64,000 nt of DNA from Bacillota bacterium (GTDB taxonomy: Bacteria > Bacillota > Clostridia > Christensenellales > SZUA-584): positions 1 to 64,000 of the forward strand of contig JAEYZN010000033.1 in assembly GCA_023428025.1 (NCBI GenBank), read 5' to 3'. Positions 42,410-52,199 of the stretch are shown piece by piece. Both the position numbers and the translations under genes were made by a program. How positions within the stretch are numbered: position 1 is the stretch's first letter; each line of letters starts with the position of its first letter. The notes under the pieces are model-generated. The model saw only the letters and a list, made by a program, of their open reading frames with translations. It was not told the origin of the DNA and searched no databases.

Positions 42410-43502
42410 TCAGCTGGCCCGACTGATATGCGGCTGCTTATGCAGGCTGCGTGCACGCCCCACAGCCAGAACAAGGAGCGGAAGAAAGAATTCGAACAGC
42501 AGCCAGAGAATGGGCAACATCTCACGGCCCAAGGCGACTCGTGTATCCGTTGACGGGTATATAAACGTGGCGTATGAGACGATCAGCGCCCCAATGATCA
42601 GTATAAGCGGATGATAGGCCTTAAGATGCAGCAGTTGAGCCGTAGCCATTACGGAGATGTAATACAGAAACGCGATTTTGAAGAAACAGCACGATGAGCA
42701 CGATTGCGAACATAATCTCCATACGGTTCAGGGACTGCGCGATGTTGTTCGAACGCAACGTTTCAAAAGACGGCTGGGCGAAAAGAAAACCGGCGCTGGC
42801 CAGGACAGCAGTGTCTCTAGCGATTACGATCAGCACTGTTGCGCACCCCAATAAAAAACCGCCAATAAGATAAGCGCACATTCGTTTTTTTCCTGAATAC
42901 GTAAGGGGACACCATCAGAAAAACGACGAGTTCACCATTCGGTATCGTCGTTATGATATGGCGCTTTGAACATACTTGCTCGCAGAATGATCGAATATCG
43001 GCAGGAAATTATTGAAGTCCATGATTCTAAGAGTGAATATAATACCCAAGACTTCAGGACATAAGCCATAATGGCGAAAACCGCTGAATACCGCGTCCCC
43101 TTTCAGACCGCAAACGCGTAAATCAGCATGCGTGCCGAAATGGTCACAATGTTTGGTATCTCCAACAAAATAGTCTGACGGATAAATACGCCAAGAGAAC
43201 TCAAACTGGCGGAGGTCAGTATCATAAAAAACCAGATAAACAATATCGACACGACAGCGCTCCACACGGCCTAAAGCGCATTCGCACATCTCGATAAGAT
43301 TTCTGCCGGGGAAAGTGCGAGTCAGCGCCAGATAAATAAACAAAAATGGCATGGCCGTGACAATACCCAGCAGGATGACGATCCACGAATCCTGTTGGAC
43401 GATCGGTGTAAAAAAGGAGGCCAGCAAAGCTGATGCCTGTATATAACAGACGATAGAAATCATATATTGAAAAGCCGTGATACGTTCTGTTTCAAGTTTC
43501 AT
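42410..43502 (-). pseudogene. GerAB-type germinant permease, broken (third gerB)
   Basis: MKLETERITAFQYMISIVCY and SFFTPIVQQDSWIVILLGIV match the two intact GerAB copies upstream, but after FPGRNLIEMCECALGRV the frame is lost. Later pieces return in other frames: GGFLLGCATVLIVIARDTAV, FETLRSNNIAQSLNRMEIMF and LHLKAYHPLILIIGALIVSY. Several indels across the middle indicate real decay. It is the last gene of the ger operon. Confidence 0.88.
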
Positions 43503-43580
43503 GCCCATTCCCTGGTTTAATACATACCTGTTTGGGCTGTCGTCAGAAATCAGGTCCCGCCAGCCTTGGCCGGATGAAGA

Positions 43581-44696
43581 TTATGATTGAAGCACCTCGC
43601 TGTTCTGGGCTTTGTGCAAGCCGCGCGCGCGGCCCACGATCAGCACCAGCAGCGGCAGCAGGAACTCAAATAATATCCAGAATATGGGCGCTGTTTCGCG
43701 GGAATAAGCTGAGTGGATCTCCGCCGTGGGGAAAACGAAGGTAGAATATCCGATAACAAATGCGGCCAGAGTCAACACCAATGGGTGGTAGGACTTGAGC
43801 CGGAACAGCTGCGCAACGGCTGTTACCGTGGCATAAAAGATGATCGATATCTTGAAAAAGAGCAGCACGATCAGCACGATGGCAAATAAGATCTCCATGC
43901 GGTTCAAAGCGTCGGTGAGCCTGATCAGACGCAGCGTTTCAAAGGCTGGCAGCGAAAAAAGCGTGCCGACAGGGCCCAGCACAGCTGTATCCCGCACCAC
44001 CACGGTGACGATCGTCATGCCGCCGATCACGAAACCACCAAAAAGATATGCTATCTTGCTTTTTTTTCCGCGCTGCACGCTGGGGGCGGCCATCAGAAAA
44101 AGGACCAGCTCGCCGAACGGTATTGAGAGCACGATGTTGGTGCCATGTATATATTTGATCGGTTCCTGGGCAAGCATCGGAAGGAAATTATCCGGATTCA
44201 TCAGATTCAGCGTCAGCACGATGGCGAGTATCGTCAGAAATATGGACATCAGCGAAAACACCGGCGCATAGCGCGTGACGACATTAAGCCCATTCAGGAC
44301 GGCATACGCACATAGCGCCATGCACAGCGTAATGACAATGACAGTGGGTGTTTCCACCAGTATGATCTGCCGGACGAACTGGCCAAAGTCTCTCAGGTTG
44401 AGCGCGGCCTGCGTGAAGAAAAACCAGATGAACATCAGCGAGACTATCGTGCCGCCCGTTCGGCCGAGCGCGGCCTGGGTAATCTCGATTAGGTTCTTGC
44501 CTGGGAAGCTGCGCATGAGCGCCGCAAAGACCAGCAGTTCGGGTATGGCCACGACCATGCCGAAAAGGACGACAAGCCATGAGTCCTGGCGGGTGATGGG
44601 GGCAAAGAAAGCGGAGAGCAGCGCCGACGATTGCAGGAAGCAAGCGACGGAAAACATGTACTGAAAAGGTGTGATACGGCTGGTTTCAAGCTTCAT
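43581..44696 (-). CDS. gerAB: GerAB-type spore germination permease (copy 2)
   Basis: 371 residues with ten membrane helices, the endospore-germination permease family (amino acid-polyamine-like). KLETSRITPFQYMFSVACFL, SWLVVLFGMVVAIPELLVF, RSFPGKNLIEITQAALGRTG and RDTAVLGPVGTLFS match copy 1. ATG 44696 gives the same length as copy 1. Forms the germinant-sensing unit in the inner spore membrane with GerAA and GerAC. Confidence 0.93.
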   Translation of the reverse strand: MKLETSRITPFQYMFSVACFLQSSALLSAFFAPITRQDSWLVVLFGMVVAIPELLVFAALMRSFPGKNLIEITQAALGRTGGTIVSLMFIWFFFTQAALNLRDFGQFVRQIILVETPTVIVITLCMALCAYAVLNGLNVVTRYAPVFSLMSIFLTILAIVLTLNLMNPDNFLPMLAQEPIKYIHGTNIVLSIPFGELVLFLMAAPSVQRGKKSKIAYLFGGFVIGGMTIVTVVVRDTAVLGPVGTLFSLPAFETLRLIRLTDALNRMEILFAIVLIVLLFFKISIIFYATVTAVAQLFRLKSYHPLVLTLAAFVIGYSTFVFPTAEIHSAYSRETAPIFWILFEFLLPLLVLIVGRARGLHKAQNSEVLQS

Positions 44697-44749
44697 AATT
44701 TCTCCCATCAGACTATATCGATAATGGGCATATCAAAACGCCGGGCTTA

Positions 44750-44971
44750 TCATCCCAGCGGCGGATAAGCAAGGCCGATGCTTTTCATCATATCGCCTAC
44801 CACCACGATGAGGCTCTTGATCTGCACGCCTGCCGCCGTCAGGACACACACTGTTAACACACCGGCAAACAGCAGCGTGACGATGACGGCCTGTCCTTTC
44901 GAGCAGTCTTTATAGATCTTTTTCAAATCAAAGTATGATATCAGGGCCAGCAATATAAAAACAATGATCAT
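44750..44971 (-). CDS. Small membrane protein in the ger operon
   Basis: 73 residues with two membrane segments (IIVFILLALISYFDLKKIY; AVIVTLLFAGVLTVCVLTAA). Its ATG at 44971 has GGAGGTG upstream and overlaps the end of gerAB copy 1 by 4 bases, so it is translationally coupled. Resembles the small GerD/GerQ-unrelated membrane proteins found in clostridial ger operons (GerAB-associated); role unknown. Confidence 0.8.
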   Translation of the reverse strand: MIIVFILLALISYFDLKKIYKDCSKGQAVIVTLLFAGVLTVCVLTAAGVQIKSLIVVVGDMMKSIGLAYPPLG

Positions 44972-46083
44972 GTCGTCACCTCCGGTGTCTGAAGCGTTTT
45001 ATGCAGACCGCGCACACGGCCGACAATCAGCACCAGCAGGGGCAGAAGCACCTCAAATAACATCCAAAAAATCGGGACGATTTCTCTGCCTGAACTGGAA
45101 TGAGTGTTCGCATCAGGGTAAACAATAAAGGAATAGCCGATAATCAATGCTCCAAATATCAGGATAAGCGGATGATAAGATCTCAAGCCAAACAGCTGCG
45201 CCGTCGCTAACACTGTCGAATAATAAAGAAATGCAATCTTAAAAAACAGAAGGACAATGAGAATGATGACAAACAGCACCTCCATACGGTTGAGTGCATT
45301 TATCAAGTTTGCCATGCGCAGTGTTTCAAAGGATGGTGAGGAAAATAATGAACTGGCTCTTCCCAATACGGCGGTATCCCTGGCTACCACTGCGAGTATG
45401 GTGACGCTGCCAAGCAAAAAACCACTGAACAGATAATATCCTTTGCGTTTTTTCCCTTTCACCACATTTGGAGCCACCATCAGAAAAACAACCAGTTCGC
45501 CAAAAGGTATGGACAAGACAACATTGGTGCCCTGTACATAATTCATTGCCGGCAAACTGAGCATGGGAAGAAAGTTCTTCGTATCCATTATGTTCAGCGT
45601 GAGAAGGGTGGATATGATCGTGAGCAGAAAAGACATGATCACGAAAACAGGCGCGTAGCGCGTGACGACATCAAGCCCGTTTGCAATCGCATAAGCGCAA
45701 AGAACAATACACAGTGAAGTTGTATACACAGTGGGGGTCTCCACAAGTATCGTTTGGCGCATAAGAGCGCCGAGATCTATCGTATTCAGTGATGCCAACG
45801 TTAGAAAAAACCAGATAAACATCAACGAAACGATGCCCCCGCCAACGCGGCCCAACGCTTCCTGACAAATCTGAATCAGGTTCCGTCCAGGAAAACTCCT
45901 CATGATACCTACATAGATCAATAGCACCGGAATGGCTGCGACGATTCCAAAAACTGTGACTATCCACGAATCCTGCTTGACAAGCGGCGAAAAAAACGCG
46001 TACAACAGCGCGGAGGACTGAATAAAGCATGTGACGGAGAGCATATATTGAAACGTGGTAATACGGCCCTTTTCCAGCTTCAT
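44968..46083 (-). CDS. gerAB: GerAB-type spore germination permease (copy 1)
   Basis: 371 residues, ten membrane helices. KLEKGRITTFQYMLSVTCFI, SWIVTVFGIVAAIPVLLIYV, SFPGRNLIQICQEALGRVGG, SIPFGELVVFLMVAPN and RDTAVLGRASSLFSSPSFET define the GerAB family. GGAG precedes ATG 46083, which directly follows gerAC (no gap). Germinant-binding subunit of the receptor. Confidence 0.94.
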   Translation of the reverse strand: MKLEKGRITTFQYMLSVTCFIQSSALLYAFFSPLVKQDSWIVTVFGIVAAIPVLLIYVGIMRSFPGRNLIQICQEALGRVGGGIVSLMFIWFFLTLASLNTIDLGALMRQTILVETPTVYTTSLCIVLCAYAIANGLDVVTRYAPVFVIMSFLLTIISTLLTLNIMDTKNFLPMLSLPAMNYVQGTNVVLSIPFGELVVFLMVAPNVVKGKKRKGYYLFSGFLLGSVTILAVVARDTAVLGRASSLFSSPSFETLRMANLINALNRMEVLFVIILIVLLFFKIAFLYYSTVLATAQLFGLRSYHPLILIFGALIIGYSFIVYPDANTHSSSGREIVPIFWMLFEVLLPLLVLIVGRVRGLHKTLQTPEVTT

Positions 46084-47235
46084 TTATTCTTCTCCCCGCA
46101 TTGTCAACGAATCGGATATCTTGCCTGATTCCAACAGATTTCCCTTGACTGTAATATTCAGCACCGTTTGGGGATAGAGGTTTTTCCAGTCATCTTTTAT
46201 TCCCTCCCAGCCTTTTGGATCGACTCGGTTCAACTCACTGCCTATGCCAAATATGTCCGCGTTGAGCGCGCAGGATTTTTTAAATGCGTCGGATATAAGC
46301 TCCACCATACGATTTACAGCCGCGCTCTCAAGCTTGCCAAAAACATCGTTAAGCGTATCACCTTCAAATCCGGTAATCTCGGCAATCGAGAGAGTTGAAT
46401 CCACTGAGATGTCCGCCTGGACGTGCCCGTCCACCCGCTTCGTTTTCATCGAAGCTTTTGAGTCACTAATATAAAGGACAGCTGTGCCACCTTCGGCGGA
46501 GACCTCCAGCATACCGCTTTTTATAGGGCTGGAGCCAATGGCAAACCCCAGCGTCTCATCCTCGTTCAGTTGACCTACCATCTTGTCGGAAACAATGGCG
46601 GCGCTGCCATCAATGACGACTTTTTTTACGCCAAATTCTTCTGTGATGCTAACGACCGGCGTCACAATAGCGGTGGATGCTTCAAGCAGATTTGAGGTTA
46701 CATGGAGCATATTGGTCGCCATCTTCGGGGAAATTTCCGATCGCCCCTGCATCATCAGCGCTAACGCAGTGGACGTAACCGGCTCCTGAACCAGATCAAC
46801 CTGAAGAAGATCGCGCGCGGGGGAATCGGAGATGATCACCCAGACTTCGAGACGCGTTTCATGATACCGAAGGAACATATCGAGCATTTGGCGGATGCCC
46901 TTTTTGGCCTGATCTTTGCTGATGATAATCACCTGGTTCTGGTGCAAAAAGAGGTCGCGGTTGTTGCGCAGGCGAATCTCCTCCAGCGCCTCCAGAACAT
47001 TTTTACCTGACGCATCCAGCAGGAGGAAAGGCTGCTTCGGTTCACCCTCGCCCGGCTTGGTGACTTTACGGATCTGCACGGTCACATTAAATTCGTCCGT
47101 ATTTTCACCGGTATCAATACCCACCCCGGCAACGATGGACAACGTGTTGATTTCGTGTGAGTCCCAGCAGCCACTCGGCAGCAGCGCCGAGAGGAAGATG
47201 AGAACAGTCAGCGCAACGGCACGCAGCTTATTCAT
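46084..47235 (-). CDS. gerAC: GerAC-type spore germination lipoprotein
   Basis: 383 residues, Ger(x)C family. Signal peptide with lipobox PSGCWDSHEINTLSIVAGVG; LHQNQVIIISKDQAKKGIRQ, RYHETRLEVWVIISDSPA, and a C-terminal domain ending with WKNLYPQTVLNITVKGNLLE. Lipid-anchored outside the inner spore membrane. ATG 47235 has GGAGG upstream and overlaps gerAA by 8 bases. Confidence 0.94.
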   Translation of the reverse strand: MNKLRAVALTVLIFLSALLPSGCWDSHEINTLSIVAGVGIDTGENTDEFNVTVQIRKVTKPGEGEPKQPFLLLDASGKNVLEALEEIRLRNNRDLFLHQNQVIIISKDQAKKGIRQMLDMFLRYHETRLEVWVIISDSPARDLLQVDLVQEPVTSTALALMMQGRSEISPKMATNMLHVTSNLLEASTAIVTPVVSITEEFGVKKVVIDGSAAIVSDKMVGQLNEDETLGFAIGSSPIKSGMLEVSAEGGTAVLYISDSKASMKTKRVDGHVQADISVDSTLSIAEITGFEGDTLNDVFGKLESAAVNRMVELISDAFKKSCALNADIFGIGSELNRVDPKGWEGIKDDWKNLYPQTVLNITVKGNLLESGKISDSLTMRGEE

Positions 47236-48775
47236 TATTTTGACCTCCTGGCGGCGGCGTTCCTGTACGCCTCCGCGTCATGTCGCCCTCGGCAATGTCG
47301 GCAGGGCGCTCTCTCATCATCCACAGCGGCATGCGTACAAATATATCCTGCTGATCACGGGAATACGTGACCGCGGTAAAGTATGGCACACCGAAGGATT
47401 TAAGCGAAGCCAGATGAATGAGCATGCCCAAAAACACGATTGCGATGCCATATCCCCCGAGGAAGGCCGCTGCGATCATGGAAATAAGCCGCATAAAGGC
47501 GGCGGACTCTGTTTGCTCGGGCACCACAAAGCCCGCGACAGCGGTGATGGCGATGGTGATCACCATGGGAGCACCCACGATTCCGGCTGATACGGCCGCG
47601 TCGCCCATGATCAGGGCGCCCACGATGCTGATGGCCGAACCGACAGGGCGCGGCAACCGCACGCCTGCCTCCCTCAATATCTCGTATGCGAACACCATGA
47701 TCAGCGCCTCGATGAACGCGGGAAAAGGAGTGCCCTCGCGCGATGCAGCGATGGTGTTGAGGAGCGTCGTGGGAATCAGTTCCTGATGGAACGTGGTGAG
47801 TGCTATATAGATGGAGGGCGCAAAGGCCGCGATAATATACGCCATGAATCGTAACAGTCTGCTGGCGGATGCGTATAATGGCCGGACATAGTAATCCTCG
47901 GAGGTCTGAAAGCTCTCGATGAACAGCTTGGGAACAGTAAGCACAAAAGGAGAACCGTCCGCGATGATGGCAATGCGGCCTTCCAACAAGCGGCCTGCAG
48001 CTACGTCGGGTTTCTCGGTGTATGATATCGTCGGGAAGATCGACATTGGCGAGTCCTCGATGTATTGCTCCAGATAGCCGGTATCCAGCACGGAATCGAT
48101 ATCCAGCGCATCCAGGCGGCGTTTGACTTCCTCCACCACGGTGGGGTTGGCTACGCCCTGAATATACGAGACGCAGACGCTGGTGAGCGTCTTGCGGCCG
48201 ATGACCATATGATCCATCCTCAATTGCGGCGTTTTGATCCGCCGCCGCATGAGCGCGGTGTTGGTACGGAAATTTTCCGTGAAGCCTTCGCGCGGGCCGC
48301 GCACCACCGCTTCGCTCTGCGGTTCGGTGACGCTACGCTTGTCCCAGCCTTTTGTGCTGACGATCAGCCCGCGTGATTCCCCGTCAATCATTACGGCGGT
48401 ATCACCCGTCAGGCAGCCTTCAATCAAAGCGTCTAATGAGGCAGTCTCCGTGACGTCCCCGGAACACAGAATGGCGCTTTGCACCTCGCAGGCCGTGGGC
48501 GCTTTCGCGCAGGTTTCCATCAACGGGCGCATAATGGTATCGGTGATGGTCTGCGTATCCACCAGGCCGTCCACGAACATCAATGCGCCCCGGGTGTTGT
48601 CTGCGCCGAAGCAAAAGTAATGCAGCTTGATGTCGGCGCTTTCACCCAATGTCTGCTTAATGGCTTCAATGTTCTTATCCAGGCTTTTCTTCAGCGGCTG
48701 CCCTTCCGAAGATGTATCCTTTTTTTGCTGTTTGGCGCAGGCAACCCGCAGCTTTTTATACAGAAGTCTGAACAT
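47228..48775 (-). CDS. gerAA: GerAA-type spore germination protein
   Basis: 515 residues. A soluble N-terminal domain of about 250 residues (with VDGLVDTQTITDTIMRPLME), then PREGFTENFRTNTALMRRRI, SMFPTI-like SIFPTISYTEKPDVAAGRLL and four to six membrane segments ending in RPVGSAISIVGALIMGDAAV: the complete GerAA family. AAAGGAA precedes ATG 48775. First gene of gerA-gerC-gerB-small-gerB-gerB(broken). Expected to be transcribed in the forespore by sigma-G; I could not find a clear sigma-G box. Confidence 0.94.
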   Translation of the reverse strand: MFRLLYKKLRVACAKQQKKDTSSEGQPLKKSLDKNIEAIKQTLGESADIKLHYFCFGADNTRGALMFVDGLVDTQTITDTIMRPLMETCAKAPTACEVQSAILCSGDVTETASLDALIEGCLTGDTAVMIDGESRGLIVSTKGWDKRSVTEPQSEAVVRGPREGFTENFRTNTALMRRRIKTPQLRMDHMVIGRKTLTSVCVSYIQGVANPTVVEEVKRRLDALDIDSVLDTGYLEQYIEDSPMSIFPTISYTEKPDVAAGRLLEGRIAIIADGSPFVLTVPKLFIESFQTSEDYYVRPLYASASRLLRFMAYIIAAFAPSIYIALTTFHQELIPTTLLNTIAASREGTPFPAFIEALIMVFAYEILREAGVRLPRPVGSAISIVGALIMGDAAVSAGIVGAPMVITIAITAVAGFVVPEQTESAAFMRLISMIAAAFLGGYGIAIVFLGMLIHLASLKSFGVPYFTAVTYSRDQQDIFVRMPLWMMRERPADIAEGDMTRRRTGTPPPGGQNNE

Positions 48776-48992
48776 ACGTTCCTTTCAAATACCGCCGATT
48801 CTGACATGCGGTTAAAATGCAAAGCATTCCTTCATGCCTGGCGTTATTTTCCCCCGAGGTCCAGAAAAAATGCAAAAATACCGTAAGCAGGAAACTTGCC
48901 AATCAATGATAAATAAAGCTCTTGAAAAAAGCAATTCTCATCTGTTAACAATGTCCTTATGAGTGTGATATGATGTCAAAAGAGGTGCCGTA

Positions 48993-50092
48993 ATGAGGAA
49001 TAGAGTGAATTTAAGCAGGTGGCGATAGCGCGTGGTGCGTCAGGCCTGTCGGTGGCGGCCACAAAAGACGGCGATTTGGTATTTGAAGGCGCATGGGGGT
49101 TGCGGGACAGGGACAACGGACTGCCTGTCACACCCGATTCGCTTTTTCGCATGGCGTCTGTAACCAAGCCCATATCTGCGATGGCCATGATGACACTGGT
49201 GGATGAGGACAAAGTGCAGCTGGATGCGGATATCGGTGAGTATCTGGGCTATCAGGTGCGCAACCCGCGCTGGCCGGATGTGCCGGTCACACTGCGGCAG
49301 CTGATGACGCACACCAGCACTTTGGTGGAGCGCGGCAGTTATAACAAAATACTCGCCGGAGGCATGCCCGCCTATAAGCTGAGTGAGGTGCTGCAGCATG
49401 GCAGCCTGGGAGACGATCCGGACAACTGGCTGCCCGACAGACCGGGCACACGCTATGACTACTCTAGCTTTGGCTCGGGCGTGATGGGTGCTGTGGGGGG
49501 AGTGCGTCAGCGGTGTGCGGGCCTGGTGAAACAACGGGTTTTGACCCGCTGGGCCTGAAGGACGCGACGTTGGACGCCGATATGCTGGGTGCGCTGGAGG
49601 TTGCCATTCCGGATGCGGCGGGTGGCGCCATGGACGCCGAGCAGCTGAAAAAATCGCTGGAAAATAAAAAGCGGCTGTGCAGCCTGCCGGTGGGCGAGGC
49701 GTATCGGGCGGCGCAGGGCAACAGCTATATACGCGCGCGTGACCTGCTGAAGGCGGCGCAGGCGTTGCTCTTTGGCGGCGTGTCCGGAGGTGTGCGCTTC
49801 CTGTCAGAGAGTTCGGTGAAGGAGATGTGCGCGGTGCAGTTTGACGACGGTTTTATCCGCACAGGACTGAACCTGCACCACTACAGCCATCTGGCGCCGC
49901 AGCCGCTGATCGGCCACTATGGCCGGGCTTTTGGCGCGCTGGCGATACTCATGTTGATCCTGTAAAGAAAGCGGCGGCGACGGTGCTGTGCAACGGCGCG
50001 GACCTGGCTTCGGACGGGCGCGGCATAACGGCAACACGTTGTTCTGCACGCAGGCCATGCAGGCGCTTTGGTCGGTGTGTTTTCTGACATAA
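48993..50092 (+). pseudogene. Serine hydrolase (class C beta-lactamase fold), multiple frameshifts
   Basis: LSVAATKDGDLVFEGAWGLR, SLFRMASVTKPISAMAMMTL (SVTK holds the nucleophile) and TLRQLMTHTSTL are the beta-lactamase/penicillin-binding-like domain; YDYSSFGSG is the second motif. The frame changes near 49010, again after MGAVGG near 49500, then near 49955 (MF-DPVKKAAATVLCNGADL) and 50030 (GNTLFCTQAMQALW). Four shifts make it non-functional as sequenced. Confidence 0.83.
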
Positions 50093-50167
50093 AGCGGGCC
50101 GTGCCCGCTTGCAGTTGAGCACGGTTTGCGGTAGTATGTGATTGAGAAACCGGAAAGGAACGGGACT

Positions 50168-50449
50168 ATGGCGAATTTTACTGAGGTAGACGGTCGGAAC
50201 GTCGGAGACATCAAGGTGTATGCCTTAAGCACATGCGGCTGGTGCAAGAAGACAAAGAACTTCCTGAATGAGAATCACATCAAATATGCCTATATTGATG
50301 TGGACCGACTGGACCCCAAAGAAGTGGAGCCGGTGCGCAAGCAGCAACTGCAACACAATCCGGCAGGCTCCTTCCCCACCATTGTGGTGGACGGCGCATG
50401 CATCGTCGGTTACGATGAAGTGCAGCTCACCAAGCTGGCGCGGAGGTAG
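50168..50449 (+). CDS. Glutaredoxin/NrdH-like redox protein
   Basis: 93 residues. VYALSTCGWCKKTKNFLNEN contains the CxxC redox site, and GSFPTIVVDG the cis-Pro TIV loop of the thioredoxin fold. AAAGGAAC precedes ATG 50168. The next gene, an FTR-rubredoxin protein, begins 2 bases after its stop, so the glutaredoxin is probably its substrate or partner. Confidence 0.88.
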   Translation: MANFTEVDGRNVGDIKVYALSTCGWCKKTKNFLNENHIKYAYIDVDRLDPKEVEPVRKQQLQHNPAGSFPTIVVDGACIVGYDEVQLTKLARR

Positions 50450-50451
50450 CC

Positions 50452-50937
50452 ATGGACGAGCGCGTACAAAAGCGTCTGGCAGCGCTGAAAAAGGATGCGG
50501 CAGCCGGTGGCTATAAGCTGAACCCGGACGAAGACTTTGTGGCGGACCTCGCGGAAGGGCTGGTTATCAACAACGACCGCTACGGTCTTGAGATATGCCC
50601 GTGCCGCCTCATCGACGGCGCGCCGGAGGAGAATCTGGATATCGTCTGCCCATGCGTGTATCGCGACGACGCCCTGGCCGACTATGGCGCGTGCTTCTGC
50701 GCGCTGTATGTGACGGAAGGCGTGCCGACCAAGCAGGTGCCTGAAAGACGGCCGCTGAAGGAAGCGCGCATGGCCGTGGAGGCCGAAAAGCAGGCGGCTG
50801 GCAGCGCACCCGCCGCTGAGCTGAAATATCCGGTTTACCGGTGTACCGTGTGCGGCTACCTGTGCGCCAATACCAATCCGCCGCGTGTGTGTCCTATCTG
50901 CAAAGCCAAGGCGGAGCGGTTTGAACGGTTTATGTAA
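50452..50937 (+). CDS. Ferredoxin-thioredoxin reductase catalytic subunit fused to a rubredoxin-like domain
   Basis: 161 residues. The FTR catalytic domain carries CPC-x(n)-CPC-x(n)-CFC (EICPCRLI, DIVCPCVYRDD, GACFCALYV), which holds a [4Fe-4S] cluster next to a redox disulfide. A linker rich in Ala leads to a C-terminal rubredoxin-like domain YRCTVCGYLC ... PRVCPICKAKAERFERF with two CxxC pairs. The architecture matches ferredoxin:disulfide reductase of Methanosarcina, which reduces disulfides with ferredoxin. GGAGG in the end of the previous gene precedes ATG 50452. Ferredoxin could come from the hydrogenase system in this window. Confidence 0.9.
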   Translation: MDERVQKRLAALKKDAAAGGYKLNPDEDFVADLAEGLVINNDRYGLEICPCRLIDGAPEENLDIVCPCVYRDDALADYGACFCALYVTEGVPTKQVPERRPLKEARMAVEAEKQAAGSAPAAELKYPVYRCTVCGYLCANTNPPRVCPICKAKAERFERFM

Positions 50938-50997
50938 CCGGTACGTAAATAGCCTACATACTGAATGCATTCAGGCGGCTGGTTGGCCGCCGGTTTC

Positions 50998-52074
50998 TTA
51001 TTCACCATCCGTCCGGGCCATTGCCGGGCTGACGCGTTCGTCGTCCACCGTGAGATATTCACCAGGCTGCATCGCGATGTGCCCGGATTCGTACGGCTGC
51101 CCGTCGACCGTCAGCATTACGCGCGGCACGCCGTAATAGTGGCCAAACGTGTTGGCGACGCTCTGGAGTATCATCTGCTCGTAGGTGGCGCCGGTGTTCA
51201 TCTCCTTCTGGAACGCCTTGTTGAGGTCTATATACACCATGCCATCGCGGTTCAGATACAGACTGTTGATTTGAGTGCCGGAAGAGAAGACCTGACCCAA
51301 TGACCCGGCAGGCGGCTCCTTGTAGGCTTCGGCCAATATCACGCGTGAGATATCGTTGGTATAGAAAAGGACATTCCTGTCAATATAGCCGATTTTGCCG
51401 ATATCGGCTTTCGGATAATAGAAACGGATCGTCTGCATCAGCGGAACGTCGTCTTCAATCTGTGCAAGTATGGATGTGACACTGCCGCCTTCTGATACGT
51501 ACATCGTTTTAATAAGCCCCACATTTTCGGCGTAATAATCGACCGTCTTGCCGTAGGGTCCTTCGGTGGTTACCTCAATGGCGTCATATATGCCCGCAGG
51601 CGTTTCCACCTGCACGCCGACGCCGGTGATCGTACGGATACGCCCGCCGCCCGCAATCCAGCCTGTGCCGGCTTCCAGTGGCATTTTGAGTAGTATTTCC
51701 GGTGTGCTGTCCGCCATGTCCAGCATATTTTGCCGATAGTAAACTTCACCCTGGGCGAGGATAACGGCGGCATGATCCTTTGTCACTTCAACCACACGCG
51801 CGATGTCGGTGCCGCCGGAGGAAATACGCTGCTGCAAGCGATCGTCCTTTGCGTAGTCAGTGTAAACAGCGTACGAAGCGTACTCATTGCCCTCGCCCTG
51901 GTAGGTAAGCCGTGTGTTCTCGTTGGCAGGGAAATAGTCCGCCACACTCAGCGCGGCTGGCTCTGTTTCGCTGTTCCCCTGGGATTCGGGCTTGTTCACG
52001 TTATCTGCCGAACAGGCGCACAGCAGCGTGCTCAACACGGCAACACACAGGATAACGCCCCACTTTCTCATCAT
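50998..52074 (-). CDS. GerMN-domain lipoprotein
   Basis: 358 residues. Lipoprotein signal peptide with lipobox LLCAC, a central beta-rich domain, and a C-terminal GerMN domain (IGYIDRNVLFYTND, INSLYLNRDGMVYIDLNKAF, GATYEQMILQSVANTFGHYY, VPRVMLTVDGQPY). GerMN proteins occur in spore-formers and take part in engulfment and cortex assembly or germination. Start is ATG 52074, or ATG 52071, which is better spaced from AGGTGG. Anchored outside the membrane. Confidence 0.88.
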   Translation of the reverse strand: MMRKWGVILCVAVLSTLLCACSADNVNKPESQGNSETEPAALSVADYFPANENTRLTYQGEGNEYASYAVYTDYAKDDRLQQRISSGGTDIARVVEVTKDHAAVILAQGEVYYRQNMLDMADSTPEILLKMPLEAGTGWIAGGGRIRTITGVGVQVETPAGIYDAIEVTTEGPYGKTVDYYAENVGLIKTMYVSEGGSVTSILAQIEDDVPLMQTIRFYYPKADIGKIGYIDRNVLFYTNDISRVILAEAYKEPPAGSLGQVFSSGTQINSLYLNRDGMVYIDLNKAFQKEMNTGATYEQMILQSVANTFGHYYGVPRVMLTVDGQPYESGHIAMQPGEYLTVDDERVSPAMARTDGE

Positions 52075-52199
52075 ACACCACCTCAGTCTATATATAGTGC
52101 CGGCAGTCGCGCGCTATGACAACGCGCATGTCGGAGTGGCTTTGACGCGGACACGGTGGTATAATGTCGGCAAAGACAACAAAAGGAGCCCTTAAGGGT

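Noticed and set aside
48776..48992. Sigma-G promoter ahead of gerAA
   Set aside because: Several partial matches (GCATG, CATTTTA) were seen but none with proper -35/-10 spacing, so I did not annotate it.
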